Below, one piece after another: positions 46,152 through 54,900 of a stretch of 64,000 bases of DNA; position 1 is the stretch's first letter, and the number at the start of each line of letters is the position of its first letter. The translations under genes and the position numbers were made by a program. A model generated the notes under the pieces. That model ran no database searches. It was not told the origin of the DNA and saw nothing but the letters and a program-made list of their open reading frames with translations. Where the stretch lies: positions 4,588,001 through 4,652,000 of the forward strand of contig NZ_CP041696.1 of NCBI RefSeq assembly GCF_007362955.1, in the 5' to 3' direction. The DNA is from Lysinibacillus fusiformis (GTDB taxonomy: Bacteria > Bacillota > Bacilli > Bacillales_A > Planococcaceae).

Positions 46152-46760
46152 GTGGTGAAAAAATCAACAATTCTATTCAGTGTACTTATTTTACTATTAA
46201 CTTTCAGTATGGGTGCATACGCTGCAACAAAGTATAATTTCACTTTTGACGGAAAAAAACAATCTCTTGATGTACAGTTAATTAATAATAAGGCATATGT
46301 ACCATTAGATGATATTACTGAGCTATTTGGCGGGAAAGTAACTTACGATAGCAAATCTAAAACATATGCTGTTACATCAAAAGCTACTGAATCTACTATT
46401 CAATCTGAATTGTCAAAAACCATCAAAGATGTAACCGTTACAATTGATAAAGTAGTGCAAGATTCTGATTCGTTAAAAATTTATGTTACGTATGTCAATA
46501 ACTCTGATGATAAAATTAGCAATGGAAGCGATTTATCTAAGATTGTCGCAAATGGAAAACAGTACAGTTATAACTCTAAATTCAATTTTGAAAGATGGTA
46601 TAAAAAAGAAAATGTTCCTCACGCTGATACGTATATTGAGCCTGGCGTAACTGCTGAAGATGTTATTTTTTATGCTCCTGTTGATGCTGATTCAATAAAT
46701 ATTCTAATTCATGCTAACTGGACAGATTACAGATTTAATAATGTAAAGATTACAAAATAA
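46152..46760 (+). CDS. Exported protein with a copper-amine-oxidase-N-type stalk domain
   Basis: 202 residues from GTG 46152, 6 bases after AAAGGAGG. A signal peptide (KKSTILFSVLILLLTFSMGA, then YAA) is followed by a stalk-type repeat (DVQLINNKAYVPLDDITELF, GGKVTYDSKSKTYAVTS). The second half is beta-rich (TVTIDKVVQDSDSLKIYVTY, TYIEPGVTAEDVIFYAPVD), similar to DUF4352-like domains. It is probably cell-surface attached through wall polymers; the role is unknown. Duplicate terminators stand on both sides. Confidence 0.72.
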   Translation: MVKKSTILFSVLILLLTFSMGAYAATKYNFTFDGKKQSLDVQLINNKAYVPLDDITELFGGKVTYDSKSKTYAVTSKATESTIQSELSKTIKDVTVTIDKVVQDSDSLKIYVTYVNNSDDKISNGSDLSKIVANGKQYSYNSKFNFERWYKKENVPHADTYIEPGVTAEDVIFYAPVDADSINILIHANWTDYRFNNVKITK

Positions 46761-46799
46761 CTTTTTTTATAAAATAATTTAAAAATGTTTTAATTATAA

Positions 46800-46832
46800 A
46801 ACAGATAACTAAATACGGTTGTCTGTTTTTTG
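46800..46832 (+). terminator. Terminator of the stalk-domain gene
   Basis: AACAGATAAC/GTTGTCTGTT arms (46800-46809, 46818-46827) and a T-run. Confidence 0.8.
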
Positions 46833-46847
46833 TATACAAATAGAAAA

Positions 46848-46876
46848 AGCCCAGACTCACGCTGGTCTTTTTTTAT
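46848..46876 (+). terminator. Second hairpin with T-run
   Basis: AGCCCAG/CTGGTCT arms (46848-46854, 46862-46868), then TTTTTTT. On the minus strand TTTTTCTA follows. Confidence 0.55.
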
Positions 46877-46894
46877 GTATAAATAAACAAGATG

Positions 46895-46978
46895 TGGTAC
46901 AAAATAATTATTGCCATGAGACTTTCTCATACTGATTAAAGCTGCAGCAACTTCCCTCGTTGCGGCTTTTTCTTTTCC
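46895..46978 (+). ncRNA. Putative small RNA unit, family 1, copy D (divergent)
   Basis: TGTGGTACAAAAT stands where copy C has TGTGGTATAGTGC. After 37 bases comes GCTGCAGCAA, a 9-base loop and TTGCGGC. The closing string GTTGCGGCTTTTTCTTTTCC is shared with copy C. Promoter and pairing are weaker than in A or C. Confidence 0.3.
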
Positions 46979-46983
46979 TCAAG

Positions 46984-47165
46984 CAAATTTTCATGGCCCA
47001 GAAATAAGTGCTACACTTTCAGCTAACATCGTTGCTGGATTAGTTGCCTGTAGCCAAGCATTGGGCACTTCCACTTGCGAAGATATCGTATTAATTTATG
47101 GTCAATTCCGTACAACAAAAGCTCAACTTATAAAGGCTGACTTATACCTCATCCATTACATGTAG
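46984..47165 (+). pseudogene. Coding-like fragment without a start
   Basis: The frame reads NFHGPEISATLSANIVAGLV, then CSQALGTSTCEDIVLIYGQF and RTTKAQLIKADLYLIHYM to TAG 47165. There is no ATG/GTG/TTG with a ribosome binding site. It looks like the 3' end of a lost gene; the family is not recognised. A hairpin at 47210 follows. Confidence 0.35.
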
Positions 47166-47209
47166 ATTATCTAGAAAAATAATTATTATTTAACCTGACA
47201 AACCGTTTT

Positions 47210-47236
47210 CCCCAGTATAACACTGGGGATTTTTCA
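47210..47236 (+). terminator. Hairpin terminator
   Basis: CCCCAGT/ACTGGGG arms with a 5-base loop, followed by ATTTTTCAGTTTTT. Confidence 0.65.
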
Positions 47237-47246
47237 GTTTTTGTGT

Positions 47247-47405
47247 TTAAAGATTTTCTTCTTTTTGTTCTTTTGCTTCGTTTGAATTTTTACTTTGTTC
47301 CTTTGTAAGATCATTCTCTTCGCGTACATCTAAATCGTCAGGACTTAAATCATTCCCAAATTCTTCTCGATTTATGTCTTTTTTATTTCCTTTTTGCCTC
47401 GTCAT
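47247..47405 (-). CDS. Small acidic hydrophilic protein, 52 aa
   Basis: ATG at 47405 behind TGGAGGTGA; an upstream extension of the frame is unlikely. The sequence is Glu/Asp/Lys/Asn-rich (REEFGNDLSPDDLDVREEND) with no hydrophobic core, so it is probably disordered. It is similar in style to small spore-associated proteins, but no SASP signature is present. Confidence 0.6.
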   Translation of the reverse strand: MTRQKGNKKDINREEFGNDLSPDDLDVREENDLTKEQSKNSNEAKEQKEENL

Positions 47406-47539
47406 ATTTTCACCTCCAGTAATACACTTTCCCTTTTTGAGTGATTTATACTTGAAGGCTTGCACTCTAATTTCTTCATATTGTTCAGTTAAGACATCCT
47501 TGAATATTAATACCATGCTCGATTAAGCGTCTTATTGTA

Positions 47540-47635
47540 TGATTTAATTAACAAATATTAGGAGTAAATATAATAGATTGTCTAAATAAATAAATTAGAA
47601 AAAAGATCGAAGAACTTGAGAACAATAATATATTT
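47540..47635 (+). pseudogene. Decayed copy of the 38-aa membrane/coiled-coil gene
   Basis: TAAATTAGAAAAAAGATCGA, then AGAACTTGAGAA, matches the coiled-coil codons of 35923-36039, and the AT-rich upstream words (TTAACAAATA) match too. The hydrophobic half is deleted and stops break the frame. A 63-codon frame just after it (47641-47832, TTG start) has no ribosome binding site and is not called. Confidence 0.5.
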
Positions 47636-48055
47636 TCACATTGGAGTCTTTAATTGAAAACTATAGCAGGAACAATCTCCATATCTGTTTCTTTTACTCT
47701 ATTTATTTGTTTGGACTAAAGATGGAACATTCAATTAAATACGATTCAGGGTTCTTCTTTTTCCCTATAATTTTACTGATACTTTCTTTCATTTTCTTTA
47801 GAATAGATTTCAAGAATAATACAAAAAAATAACTTTGAACCTCTCACGACTGAAGCCTTTTATATGCTATCTTTTGAAAAATATGTGCCGCCCATGTATG
47901 TCTTGCCCCGAACAAGTTTATGGGGCGCTGATCGGTCGTCAGTCTGTCTTTCCTGATAATTAATTTTTATAATTACCAAAAGAGGAAAACCTCTACCGCA
48001 CCCACCTGCTTTCGATTTTACATCATATTTCTTCTACATTTGTTCCTTCTAAGAC

Positions 48056-48346
48056 TTACCCCATTGAAATCTTCTCTTTATCTTTCAATACGATTATTAA
48101 CATATACAGGCTAAACAATAGAGTGATTGAAATTGTTATTGCAAATGAGTATGTATCTTGAATCTTAAAGTAAAAAGTGTTTATAGAATTTAATAGTCCA
48201 ACAATCACTAAGAATCCCCAAAAAGTATTCTGCCTTTTGGAGTTATCTCTTTTTGATCTATTCATATAACTAGCAGAAAGCCAGATAAAGAAAGGTAGAT
48301 AACATACAATTGCAAAAGTTAGAATAATCCATCCACTAAACGTCAT
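48056..48346 (-). CDS. Hypothetical membrane protein, 96 aa
   Basis: ATG at 48346 behind AAGGAGGTGAC, a near-perfect site. Three membrane segments, with a basic loop between the first two (MNRSKRDNSKRQN) and a charged C-terminus. Not recognised. The 47833-48055 gap holds one hairpin (GCCCC/GGGGC near 47910) and nothing else clear. Confidence 0.65.
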   Translation of the reverse strand: MTFSGWIILTFAIVCYLPFFIWLSASYMNRSKRDNSKRQNTFWGFLVIVGLLNSINTFYFKIQDTYSFAITISITLLFSLYMLIIVLKDKEKISMG

Positions 48347-48637
48347 AGTGTCACCTCCTTGAACCTCTTTATTTTATACGTATAGTCTGTTCAATAGTTT
48401 CATTTTATTATTCTAAAAAAATGAAGGTAACCCTTCATCTACTTCATCATTTGAATCAATATATTGTTTCTTACTCTAATTATTGTTGGACTTGATAGTT
48501 TCATGTGCTTATCAATAGGTTTCATACTATCCCTCACCCGGTATTTCAAATATGCGTATGTTCATGTTTGCCCTCCTGTTAACAAAAAGAGCACTATATT
48601 AGTATTATTAATATAAAAATGTAAATGGAGTGAAATA

Positions 48638-49060
48638 ATGTACAAAATCGCTAGTCCGTTCTTTAAAGTAGCTTTTACAAATATTAATATTGTTTGTTTA
48701 GTCCAAATTTTTTACCAGACACTTCTAATAGAATCAATAGATATAGTAATTTTTCAATTTTTGATTTTTCCTTTACTTTTTGTACTTATCAATATTTTTC
48801 TTTGGTTTAGCAAATTCAAACTAAAATTTTATGAACATGCATTATTCGCCTATCTTGCTTTCTTTGTTTCTGTCATTATTTCTTCTTTGCTAGTCTTAGT
48901 AATCATAGGGCCTGCTCAAGAACTACCTCCGGGCGAAATCGTATTAGGGGCAGATTTGATAATGATTCTTACCATATCAACAATACAGTTTGTATTATTA
49001 CTGTTGTTAAATCTCATTAGTTATATAGGTTACAGAATCTTTCACTCTCGAAAACATTAA
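48638..49060 (+). CDS. Hypothetical membrane protein, 140 aa
   Basis: ATG at 48638 behind TGGAGTG. Four membrane segments. A hydrophilic loop QELPPGEIVLGAD precedes the last one, and the C-terminus is basic (GYRIFHSRKH). Not recognised. The 48347-48637 gap is AT-rich promoter DNA. Confidence 0.6.
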   Translation: MYKIASPFFKVAFTNINIVCLVQIFYQTLLIESIDIVIFQFLIFPLLFVLINIFLWFSKFKLKFYEHALFAYLAFFVSVIISSLLVLVIIGPAQELPPGEIVLGADLIMILTISTIQFVLLLLLNLISYIGYRIFHSRKH

Positions 49061-49153
49061 TAATAACTTTCAAAAATACCCTAGTGCTTTTTTACTTTAT
49101 ACAAACGAATTTTCCCTTAATATTTATTGATTTGTCATTAAAAATGGTCAGAC

Positions 49154-49372
49154 TCAAAATTTTTTTGAGTACTTGTCCACTAATTTATCAATATGTAACT
49201 CCCTACCATTTTTTCGGCAGAATCTCTTAATTTCTTTTCTTTAGAAAGGTTGTAATGAAAAATAGCGGCAATACTTCTAATTGTATGTTTAGAAATCGGA
49301 ATATCTACCGAATTTTGTTCGTTTACATTTTTGGAGTCTGCTCCCTTTAAGAAGAGAAGTTTTTAATTACTC
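49154..49372 (-). pseudogene. Frameshifted 3' gene fragment, unknown family
   Basis: A coding-like minus frame reads LFLKGADSKNVNEQNSVDIP, then ISKHTIRSIAAIFHYNLSKE and KKLRDSAEKMVG. It then continues in another frame as LHIDKLVDKYSKKF to TGA 49154. No start codon remains. The Lys/Glu pattern and helix periodicity look like a real former protein. Confidence 0.45.
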
Positions 49373-49460
49373 ATAATCCGCTCATTTTTTGTCTAAGCTT
49401 AAAATGTATTAATTAGAGCCCTTAGCACATTAAAAATGACTTCTAAAAGTAGGGGGAAAA

Positions 49461-50618
49461 ATGAAGAAAAAAATTATATTAATAATAAGTCTAGCTGCAA
49501 CACTTTTTCTTTCGGGATGTTGGGATGTATCGGAACCACAAAGAATGTATTATATTCTTGGAGTTGGTATTGATTTTAAGGATGACCAATATGAAATATT
49601 CATGCAAATTATCGACTTTTCAAATGTTGCTAAATCTGAGAAACCTAATCAAAATTCAACACAGGCTGAAATTGGACGTTCTAAAGGAAAAACGATGGAG
49701 GAGGCATTTTTTAAATTATATCGTTCCATCGATCAAAAAGTCTTTTGGGGACATATGACCTACCTTATTCTGTCAGAAGAAGCAATGAAAAGTGAGCATG
49801 CTGTACCAATTATCGACAGTTTTCTACGTCATAGGGAAACAAGATATCAAATTTGGGCTTATTCCACACAAGATTCTATTGAAGAAATTCTTTTAATCAC
49901 ACCAATCATCAACAAATCTCTTACAGCTTCGAAACTAAGTAACCCACTCAATACAGGTGCACAAGAATCATTTGTTGAACCCATTAATTTACGGAAGTTA
50001 ATCGTTGGATTGAATGAACCAAGCCATGAAATTAGTATTCCATTAGTGACTATTAATAAAAAATGGCAGACAACAGACCAGCCATCCGAGGAAACTGCTT
50101 TAACAGGTGTAGGTGTACTTTCAAAAGATGGTTTTAAAGGCTTTATCAAGGATGATGCTGCGAGAGGTATGCAATGGATGCTGGGTGAAAAGAGCCAAGG
50201 AGAAGTAACCTTCAAATTAAAAAATAAGGAACATGATTACTTAACAGTAGATTTAGAAAAATTAGGTCTAGATGTTAAACCAATTGTAAAAAACAATGAC
50301 GTTAAATTTGAAATAGCTTTAACATTTAATGCTACAGTTAATGGTTTCAAAGGAGAAGTAACCTCCGATGAAATAAGAGAGGGCATCGTTAAACAAATTA
50401 AAAAGGATATTAAAACAACCTATGGGGAAGCATTAAAAATGGATAGTGATATTTTCCGCTTATCAGAATATCTATATCGAAATAACGTAAAGATATGGAA
50501 GAAATTAGAAGTAGATGGTAAGATACCATTGACTGAAGATTCCATTAGTAAATTAGATGTTCTTGTAAATAAAGTTAGTCCTGGTAGAAAAACATTTGCT
50601 GAAACAATTGAAGAATAA
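49461..50618 (+). CDS. Ger(x)C-family spore germination lipoprotein
   Basis: 385 residues, full length for the C subunit of GerA-type germinant receptors. A lipoprotein signal (LFLSGCWD, Cys at ~20) is followed by the family start WDVSEPQRMYYILGVGIDF. GRSKGKTMEEAFFKLYRSID and GHMTYLILSEEAMK lie in the N-terminal domain, and the C-terminal domain carries ALTGVGVLSKDGFKGFI. It should sit on the outer face of the spore inner membrane. A and B subunit genes are absent, so it is an orphan C here. AGGGGGAAA precedes the ATG. Confidence 0.92.
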   Translation: MKKKIILIISLAATLFLSGCWDVSEPQRMYYILGVGIDFKDDQYEIFMQIIDFSNVAKSEKPNQNSTQAEIGRSKGKTMEEAFFKLYRSIDQKVFWGHMTYLILSEEAMKSEHAVPIIDSFLRHRETRYQIWAYSTQDSIEEILLITPIINKSLTASKLSNPLNTGAQESFVEPINLRKLIVGLNEPSHEISIPLVTINKKWQTTDQPSEETALTGVGVLSKDGFKGFIKDDAARGMQWMLGEKSQGEVTFKLKNKEHDYLTVDLEKLGLDVKPIVKNNDVKFEIALTFNATVNGFKGEVTSDEIREGIVKQIKKDIKTTYGEALKMDSDIFRLSEYLYRNNVKIWKKLEVDGKIPLTEDSISKLDVLVNKVSPGRKTFAETIEE

Positions 50619-51042
50619 CTATAAAAAGATCGATTTCCTAAATCATATGTAAGCAGTCTTTTTGCTTATAGTGTTCGTTCCTCAGCCGAAATTAGTAACC
50701 CTTAAAATGCCCAATTCATTTGGCAGAAAATTTTTGGAAATCCAAACTATTAGGGTCAAATCAGCCATTATGATCTTGGTACGAAAATTCTCATTCGAGT
50801 TTAAAGGTTTAAATAATTTTAGGATGCTCACAAAGAATTTTATGGTAAATTAGCCCGATTGTATCTAGGATTGGTCGGGCTAAGTTTATTTTATAGATTC
50901 GACGAGAACAGTCGTGAGAGGTCCATTCTGCAAATTCTTTTACATGTTTATCACTAGCTATCGGCAGTAGTTGCTACTACGCTTACCGCAGCTATTTCTA
51001 TCCCCCTACCTCTTTCTTTTGTTTTAACATACAAAAAAGACA

Positions 51043-51198
51043 TCACTTGGACGTCTTTAATGTTTTATCAATATCCTCAATTAACCGATCTACTTGTTCC
51101 TTCGTAATTTTAATGACATATAACTCTTTACGTTCTCCGATATGACGTCTTTTTTGGTGTTTGGGATACTGATAATCGAATGACGTATCTTTTTCCAT
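51043..51198 (-). CDS. Small basic protein, 51 aa
   Basis: ATG at 51198 behind GAGGTGAG; the longer frame upstream is not supported. The head is Lys/His/Tyr-rich (SFDYQYPKHQKRRHIGERK) and the C-terminal helix amphipathic (TKEQVDRLIEDIDKTLKTS). Not recognised. The 50619-51042 gap has a coding-like but startless stretch near 50820-50952 (DAHKEFYGKLARLYLGLVGL) that may be another dead gene end. Confidence 0.55.
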   Translation of the reverse strand: MEKDTSFDYQYPKHQKRRHIGERKELYVIKITKEQVDRLIEDIDKTLKTSK

Positions 51199-51583
51199 AA
51201 ACTCACCTCTTAAAGCTATATTCAATATAAAGTATAACAAACTTTCAATAAAAAGGAAATTAACTATATATTTTATCACGCGAATGAAGATCTCATGATA
51301 TATCTTTTTGCTGCCCTTTGTTGATTACTACAAACTATTTTGACGTAACTATCCAATCCAATAGTCGAGCATCGTTATTAACATTTTATCATGTATTTCC
51401 ATAACATTTATCATTAATTAAATGGTGAATATGACAAAAAGAATACGTTGAAAAACTTATCGCTGTTGTTCGATAAGTTTTTTATTGACCAATTAAACGT
51501 AAGAGATATTAATTGTTGTCAAATATTTAAGCAAACAAATGCCTTTTGGGATTGTTTTAAGTCATTACATTTATGTTTATTTT

Positions 51584-52087
51584 TTAAGAATATAGTTCCA
51601 CTATTCGTTGATTAGTCAATGTATTATTGTCAGTTATATCGATGAAATATGGTAATTGCCATTTTTGAGTAGTCACTGCTTGCTTATTTGTTGGTTTATC
51701 CCAACTAGGATAGACTCTGATTGCCATCTTACCTTTTCTATCATCTGTTCTTAGAATACCCTTTTTCACCAGAAGTTCCTTTGGGAAAACAAACTGACCG
51801 ACCTTATTATCTTTAAAGGTAGTGATAACTAATAAGTCTGGGAACTCTTTGGCATTATATGCCTGATTTTTATTGCCGTCATCTTTCTCCCAAAAAGTTA
51901 CAAATTGTCCGATTTTAGTTGGCGTTATTTTAGCTACCCTAAAGCGAATAGGTTTCAAATTTAAAGTGAACTTCCCTGCTCCATACTCTGCATTTTGTTG
52001 TTCCTCTTGAATATTGCTAATCATTAGGTTATTCGGTTCATATATCTTATTATTAATAAAAGTTACTGCATTACAAAATGTGTTCAT
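51584..52087 (-). CDS. MepB family protein
   Basis: 167 residues from the ATG at 52087, 9 bases after AAGGGGT. Family-like phrases are YGAGKFTLNLKPIRFRVAKI, TPTKIGQFVTFWEKD, FVFPKELLVKKGIL and GKMAIRVYPSWDKP. In Staphylococcus mepB lies beside the mepA multidrug pump, but its own role is unknown. It stands alone here. The 51199-51583 gap shows nothing else. Confidence 0.8.
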   Translation of the reverse strand: MNTFCNAVTFINNKIYEPNNLMISNIQEEQQNAEYGAGKFTLNLKPIRFRVAKITPTKIGQFVTFWEKDDGNKNQAYNAKEFPDLLVITTFKDNKVGQFVFPKELLVKKGILRTDDRKGKMAIRVYPSWDKPTNKQAVTTQKWQLPYFIDITDNNTLTNQRIVELYS

Positions 52088-52146
52088 GATTACGTACCCC
52101 TTGCTTAAATTTAATTGGTTTTTTAATCTAACAATATTACATTCTG

Positions 52147-52178
52147 GCTGTAGCATCGTCACATGCTACAGCTTTTCT
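52147..52178 (+). terminator. Stable hairpin with T-tail, no gene in front
   Basis: 10-bp perfect arms GCTGTAGCAT/ATGCTACAGC (52147-52156, 52163-52172), then TTTTCTT. It resembles the hairpins of small-RNA family 1 in sequence (GGCTGTAGC..GCTACAGC), but no -10 at the usual distance is seen. Confidence 0.55.
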
Positions 52179-52437
52179 TAGGTCACTCCGTCTAAGATGA
52201 AGGATTCTTTTTAATTACTTATTTATTCAGACATACATCATAATCTTTTTTTAACTATTCAATTCACCTATTTATATTGGAAATTCTAAAATTGGTCTAT
52301 TAACTATATGCGTTTGTTTATACTCTTTAAATATTTCATTTTCTCTAGACACTCTGCCATTCACTCTTCATTTACAAATCATAGATTAGTAATGTATGGC
52401 TAACGCTATACAAATAGAATAGGAAGGAGGTCTTGTA

Positions 52438-52743
52438 ATGAGCGTTAACAGAAGTGTGAGAAATACGAGAAGTCAATGTGATTCCTGTGATGGAAAGGAA
52501 AAGTCCTCTAATAGAGTTGTAAATCATTGTAAAGGCTGCGTTTGTAATCAATTAAGACACTTACAAACTCAGACTGAAGTTGATCTTTTCTTATTAGGAG
52601 GTCAGGTCATAGAAGATGTTGTTTTTATTACTTTTGACCCCCAAAATTGCTGTGCATTCTTTAATGATCCGACAACAGAGCCAGGTTCAACTATTATCGT
52701 AGACTGTCAAGATATTCAAGCTATCCGAATCGAAGCAGATTAA
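52438..52743 (+). CDS. Cys-rich spore-coat-like protein (CotY/CotZ type)
   Basis: 101 residues, 7 Cys. ATG at 52438 behind GGAAGGAGG. The Cys cluster NHCKGCVCNQLRHLQTQ, then a beta-rich half with VVFITFDPQNCCAFFND and IIVDCQDIQAIRIEAD, fit CotY/CotZ-related exosporium/coat proteins that cross-link through disulfides. It is followed by its own terminator. Moderately sure of the family. Confidence 0.6.
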   Translation: MSVNRSVRNTRSQCDSCDGKEKSSNRVVNHCKGCVCNQLRHLQTQTEVDLFLLGGQVIEDVVFITFDPQNCCAFFNDPTTEPGSTIIVDCQDIQAIRIEAD

Positions 52744-52751
52744 GTTTTAAG

Positions 52752-52785
52752 GAGTCTCTTTCTCTATGGAAGAGACTCTTTCTTA
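52752..52785 (+). terminator. Terminator of the coat-like gene
   Basis: GAGTCTCTT/AAGAGACTC arms (52752-52760, 52770-52778) then TTTCTT. Confidence 0.8.
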
Positions 52786-52855
52786 CGGTCAAGAATCCCG
52801 CAAACTACTAGTGTACTATAATGCTGTTAGTTCACGGTACTCTAATTCATAATAC

Positions 52856-53566
52856 CTATCGATCACTATACTTAAATGATTTTAAAGATATAATAAGTGA
52901 CAAAGCAAAACAACCTATTAATACTAGCAGTGATTGTCCCCAAATACTAAAATTATTTAGTAAAGCTGCTTTAATGCCATTCAGAAACCATTCGAATGGA
53001 TTTACTACACTGATATATTGTATAAGATTAGGTGCTTTTTCCATTGTGAAAAAGGCATTACTACAAAGTAGCATAGGTATCATCAGTAAATTCGCCGTCA
53101 TACTTAGGTGCCCTTCATTTTTCACTAGACTCGAAACAAAAAAACTTAAAAATACAAAACTTAATGATGCTACCAGAATAATAGGTGTCATAAATAATAG
53201 AGCCATTAATGACAAGTTCAGTTGGTTAATGACGATACAAAACAACAACACTATATATGAAAGTATAATAGCTATTAAGGACCATGAACTCGCTACACCC
53301 ACGATATACTTCCATAGAGGCATGGGTGTTGCATGAAGCAAATTATAAACCCCCCTCTTTCTTTGCGATAACGACACAAAAGCTGTCGTCATGAATGAAT
53401 AAAAAAATACGCTAACGGCAATAAGTCCATCGATATAATTTTCTGAATAGCTTGGGACAAACATTCTTAAGGCTACAATCGCAGCAAAGGGCATTAAAAT
53501 CGACCAAAAAAGTAGATACATATCTTTCATACTTGATTTTAAATTTAACATAAAAACAGTCTTCAT
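52856..53566 (-). CDS. ABC-2 type transporter permease
   Basis: 236 residues, six membrane segments. The ABC-2 permease pattern includes a charged loop SLSQRKRGVYNLLHATPMPL and a late NPFEWFLNGIKAALLNN. It would pair with the ATPase at 53579 (gap 12 bases) to export a drug, lipid or peptide. It is the third gene of the PadR-controlled unit. Confidence 0.85.
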   Translation of the reverse strand: MKTVFMLNLKSSMKDMYLLFWSILMPFAAIVALRMFVPSYSENYIDGLIAVSVFFYSFMTTAFVSLSQRKRGVYNLLHATPMPLWKYIVGVASSWSLIAIILSYIVLLFCIVINQLNLSLMALLFMTPIILVASLSFVFLSFFVSSLVKNEGHLSMTANLLMIPMLLCSNAFFTMEKAPNLIQYISVVNPFEWFLNGIKAALLNNFSIWGQSLLVLIGCFALSLIISLKSFKYSDR

Positions 53567-53578
53567 TCGCTCACTCCC

Positions 53579-54274
53579 TCACTTTGTTAATTCGAAAAAT
53601 AGATCCTCTAGGTTTTGAGCATGATATTGCTCTAATAAATGATCCGGCGAACCATTTGCGATTATTTTCCCTTGATTCATAATGATGATTCTGTCAGCCA
53701 CTTTTGTTACTTCCAACATATCATGAGAAGAAAACAACACTGCAACTCCATTTTCTTTTAGGTTTTTAATCATGTTTTGAATTTCCTTTTGACCTCTTGG
53801 ATCTAACCCAGCAGATGGTTCATCCAAAATTACTAGTCTGGGATTATGCAAAGTCGTTACAAGAATGGCTAAGCGTTTTTGTTGCCCCATAGATAACTTG
53901 ATAGCAGGCGTCTTTTTAGCCTGTAACAAATCGAATGAAGCGAGTCTTTCATCAATCATCTTGTTTGTTAGATCAACGTTATAGAATGCAGCGAATAACT
54001 TTAAATTATCTTCTACAGTATATCCTTCGAAAAAAGGTGTTGATTGGAGCTGCGTCCCAATTTCTTTTTTGTAATCCGTTGTCCAATAAGCGATGGTCCC
54101 AGAGTCTTGCGGAAGAATACCAAGAAGCATACTGATAGTTGTAGTTTTCCCAGCTCCATTAGAACCAATAAGCGCAATCGTTTCTCCTTCTTCGATCTCA
54201 AGGCTGATGTTATCAACGATAGGTCTTTCCCTATAATTTTTTGTTAAATGACAAGCACTAATTAGTTTTTTCAC
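53579..54274 (-). CDS. ABC transporter ATP-binding protein
   Basis: 231 residues from GTG 54274, chosen for AGGAGG 6 bases upstream; the longer frame would run through the operators. Walker A GSNGAGKTTT, Q-loop, signature KLSMGQQKRLAIL, Walker B LVILDEPSAGLD and switch His (FSSHDM) are all intact. It forms an exporter with the ABC-2 permease. It follows padR by 62 bases, a gap that contains two copies of the palindrome also found before padR. Confidence 0.9.
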   Translation of the reverse strand: MKKLISACHLTKNYRERPIVDNISLEIEEGETIALIGSNGAGKTTTISMLLGILPQDSGTIAYWTTDYKKEIGTQLQSTPFFEGYTVEDNLKLFAAFYNVDLTNKMIDERLASFDLLQAKKTPAIKLSMGQQKRLAILVTTLHNPRLVILDEPSAGLDPRGQKEIQNMIKNLKENGVAVLFSSHDMLEVTKVADRIIIMNQGKIIANGSPDHLLEQYHAQNLEDLFFELTK

Positions 54275-54285
54275 CGTTTGCCTCC

Positions 54286-54315
54286 TATTCAACATTGTAT
54301 ACTCAACTTTGAATA
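54286..54315. promoter_or_regulatory. Two PadR-type operator copies before the ABC genes
   Basis: TATTCAACATTGTATA (54286-54301) and TACTCAACTTTGAATA (54300-54315) are imperfect copies of the palindrome at 54901-54916. They overlap by two bases. Confidence 0.65.
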
Positions 54316-54336
54316 TATGTGCATTTTTTAACTCCC

Positions 54337-54885
54337 TCAATTGAGAGAGTTATCTTTTTCCATTATTTGAATTGCTTGATTAACGAATTTCAATTGTACT
54401 TTCACTATTTCTAACATATTATCAAATGCTAATTGCGTTAACTTTGGAATTTCTCCTTGCATGGCATTCAATTTAGCTTGATAGCCAGCAGCTATTGCCT
54501 TTTCTTCATCTTCCAATATTTCTCTTTGCTTTTCTAATGCATGACTAGCTTGCTCATTTGGAAGTTTAAATGCAAAAGCGACACCAGAATACAAGGTAGT
54601 AGGATAAACGACCGAAGATTTTTCAAGAGCCTCGATAATTAAATCTTGCTCATATGCTTTTCCCTTGTCAGTGATTTGGTAAATAGCCTTCTGCCTATGT
54701 CCTGTGGATTCAATGCTCGCCACTTCTATATAACCATCTTTTTCAAGCTTTTTCAAAGCATTGTATATAGAGCCAATGAGAACACCACCCCACCTTTCAG
54801 CATCATTCATCTCAAGCATTACTTTAATATCGTATCCTGTCATGGGTTTTAGCCCCAGCATAGCAAGCACTAATAATTTTGTCAT
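54337..54885 (-). CDS. PadR-family transcription regulator
   Basis: 182 residues. The N-terminal winged helix carries LAMLGLKPMTGYDIKVMLE and then GGVLIGSIYNALKKLEKDGY, both typical of PadR. The C-terminal half is the long-helix Vir_act_alpha_C-type domain. It likely represses itself and the ABC exporter; a 16-bp perfect palindrome lies before it and two copies lie before the ATPase gene. AAAGGTGA precedes the ATG. Confidence 0.9.
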   Translation of the reverse strand: MTKLLVLAMLGLKPMTGYDIKVMLEMNDAERWGGVLIGSIYNALKKLEKDGYIEVASIESTGHRQKAIYQITDKGKAYEQDLIIEALEKSSVVYPTTLYSGVAFAFKLPNEQASHALEKQREILEDEEKAIAAGYQAKLNAMQGEIPKLTQLAFDNMLEIVKVQLKFVNQAIQIMEKDNSLN

Positions 54886-54900
54886 TAAATCACCTTTTTA

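Noticed and set aside
47641..47832. 63-codon frame starting at TTG
   Set aside because: No ribosome binding site; it lies directly in the decayed copy of the 38-aa gene.
50851..50882. TAGCCCGA/TCGGGCTA hairpin as terminator of the germination gene
   Set aside because: It lies more than 200 bases after the gene, inside a coding-like scrap, and its tail is not a clear T-run; not listed as a feature.
52821..53336. 171-codon plus-strand frame
   Set aside because: Complete overlap with the ABC permease on the other strand, which has far better family evidence.
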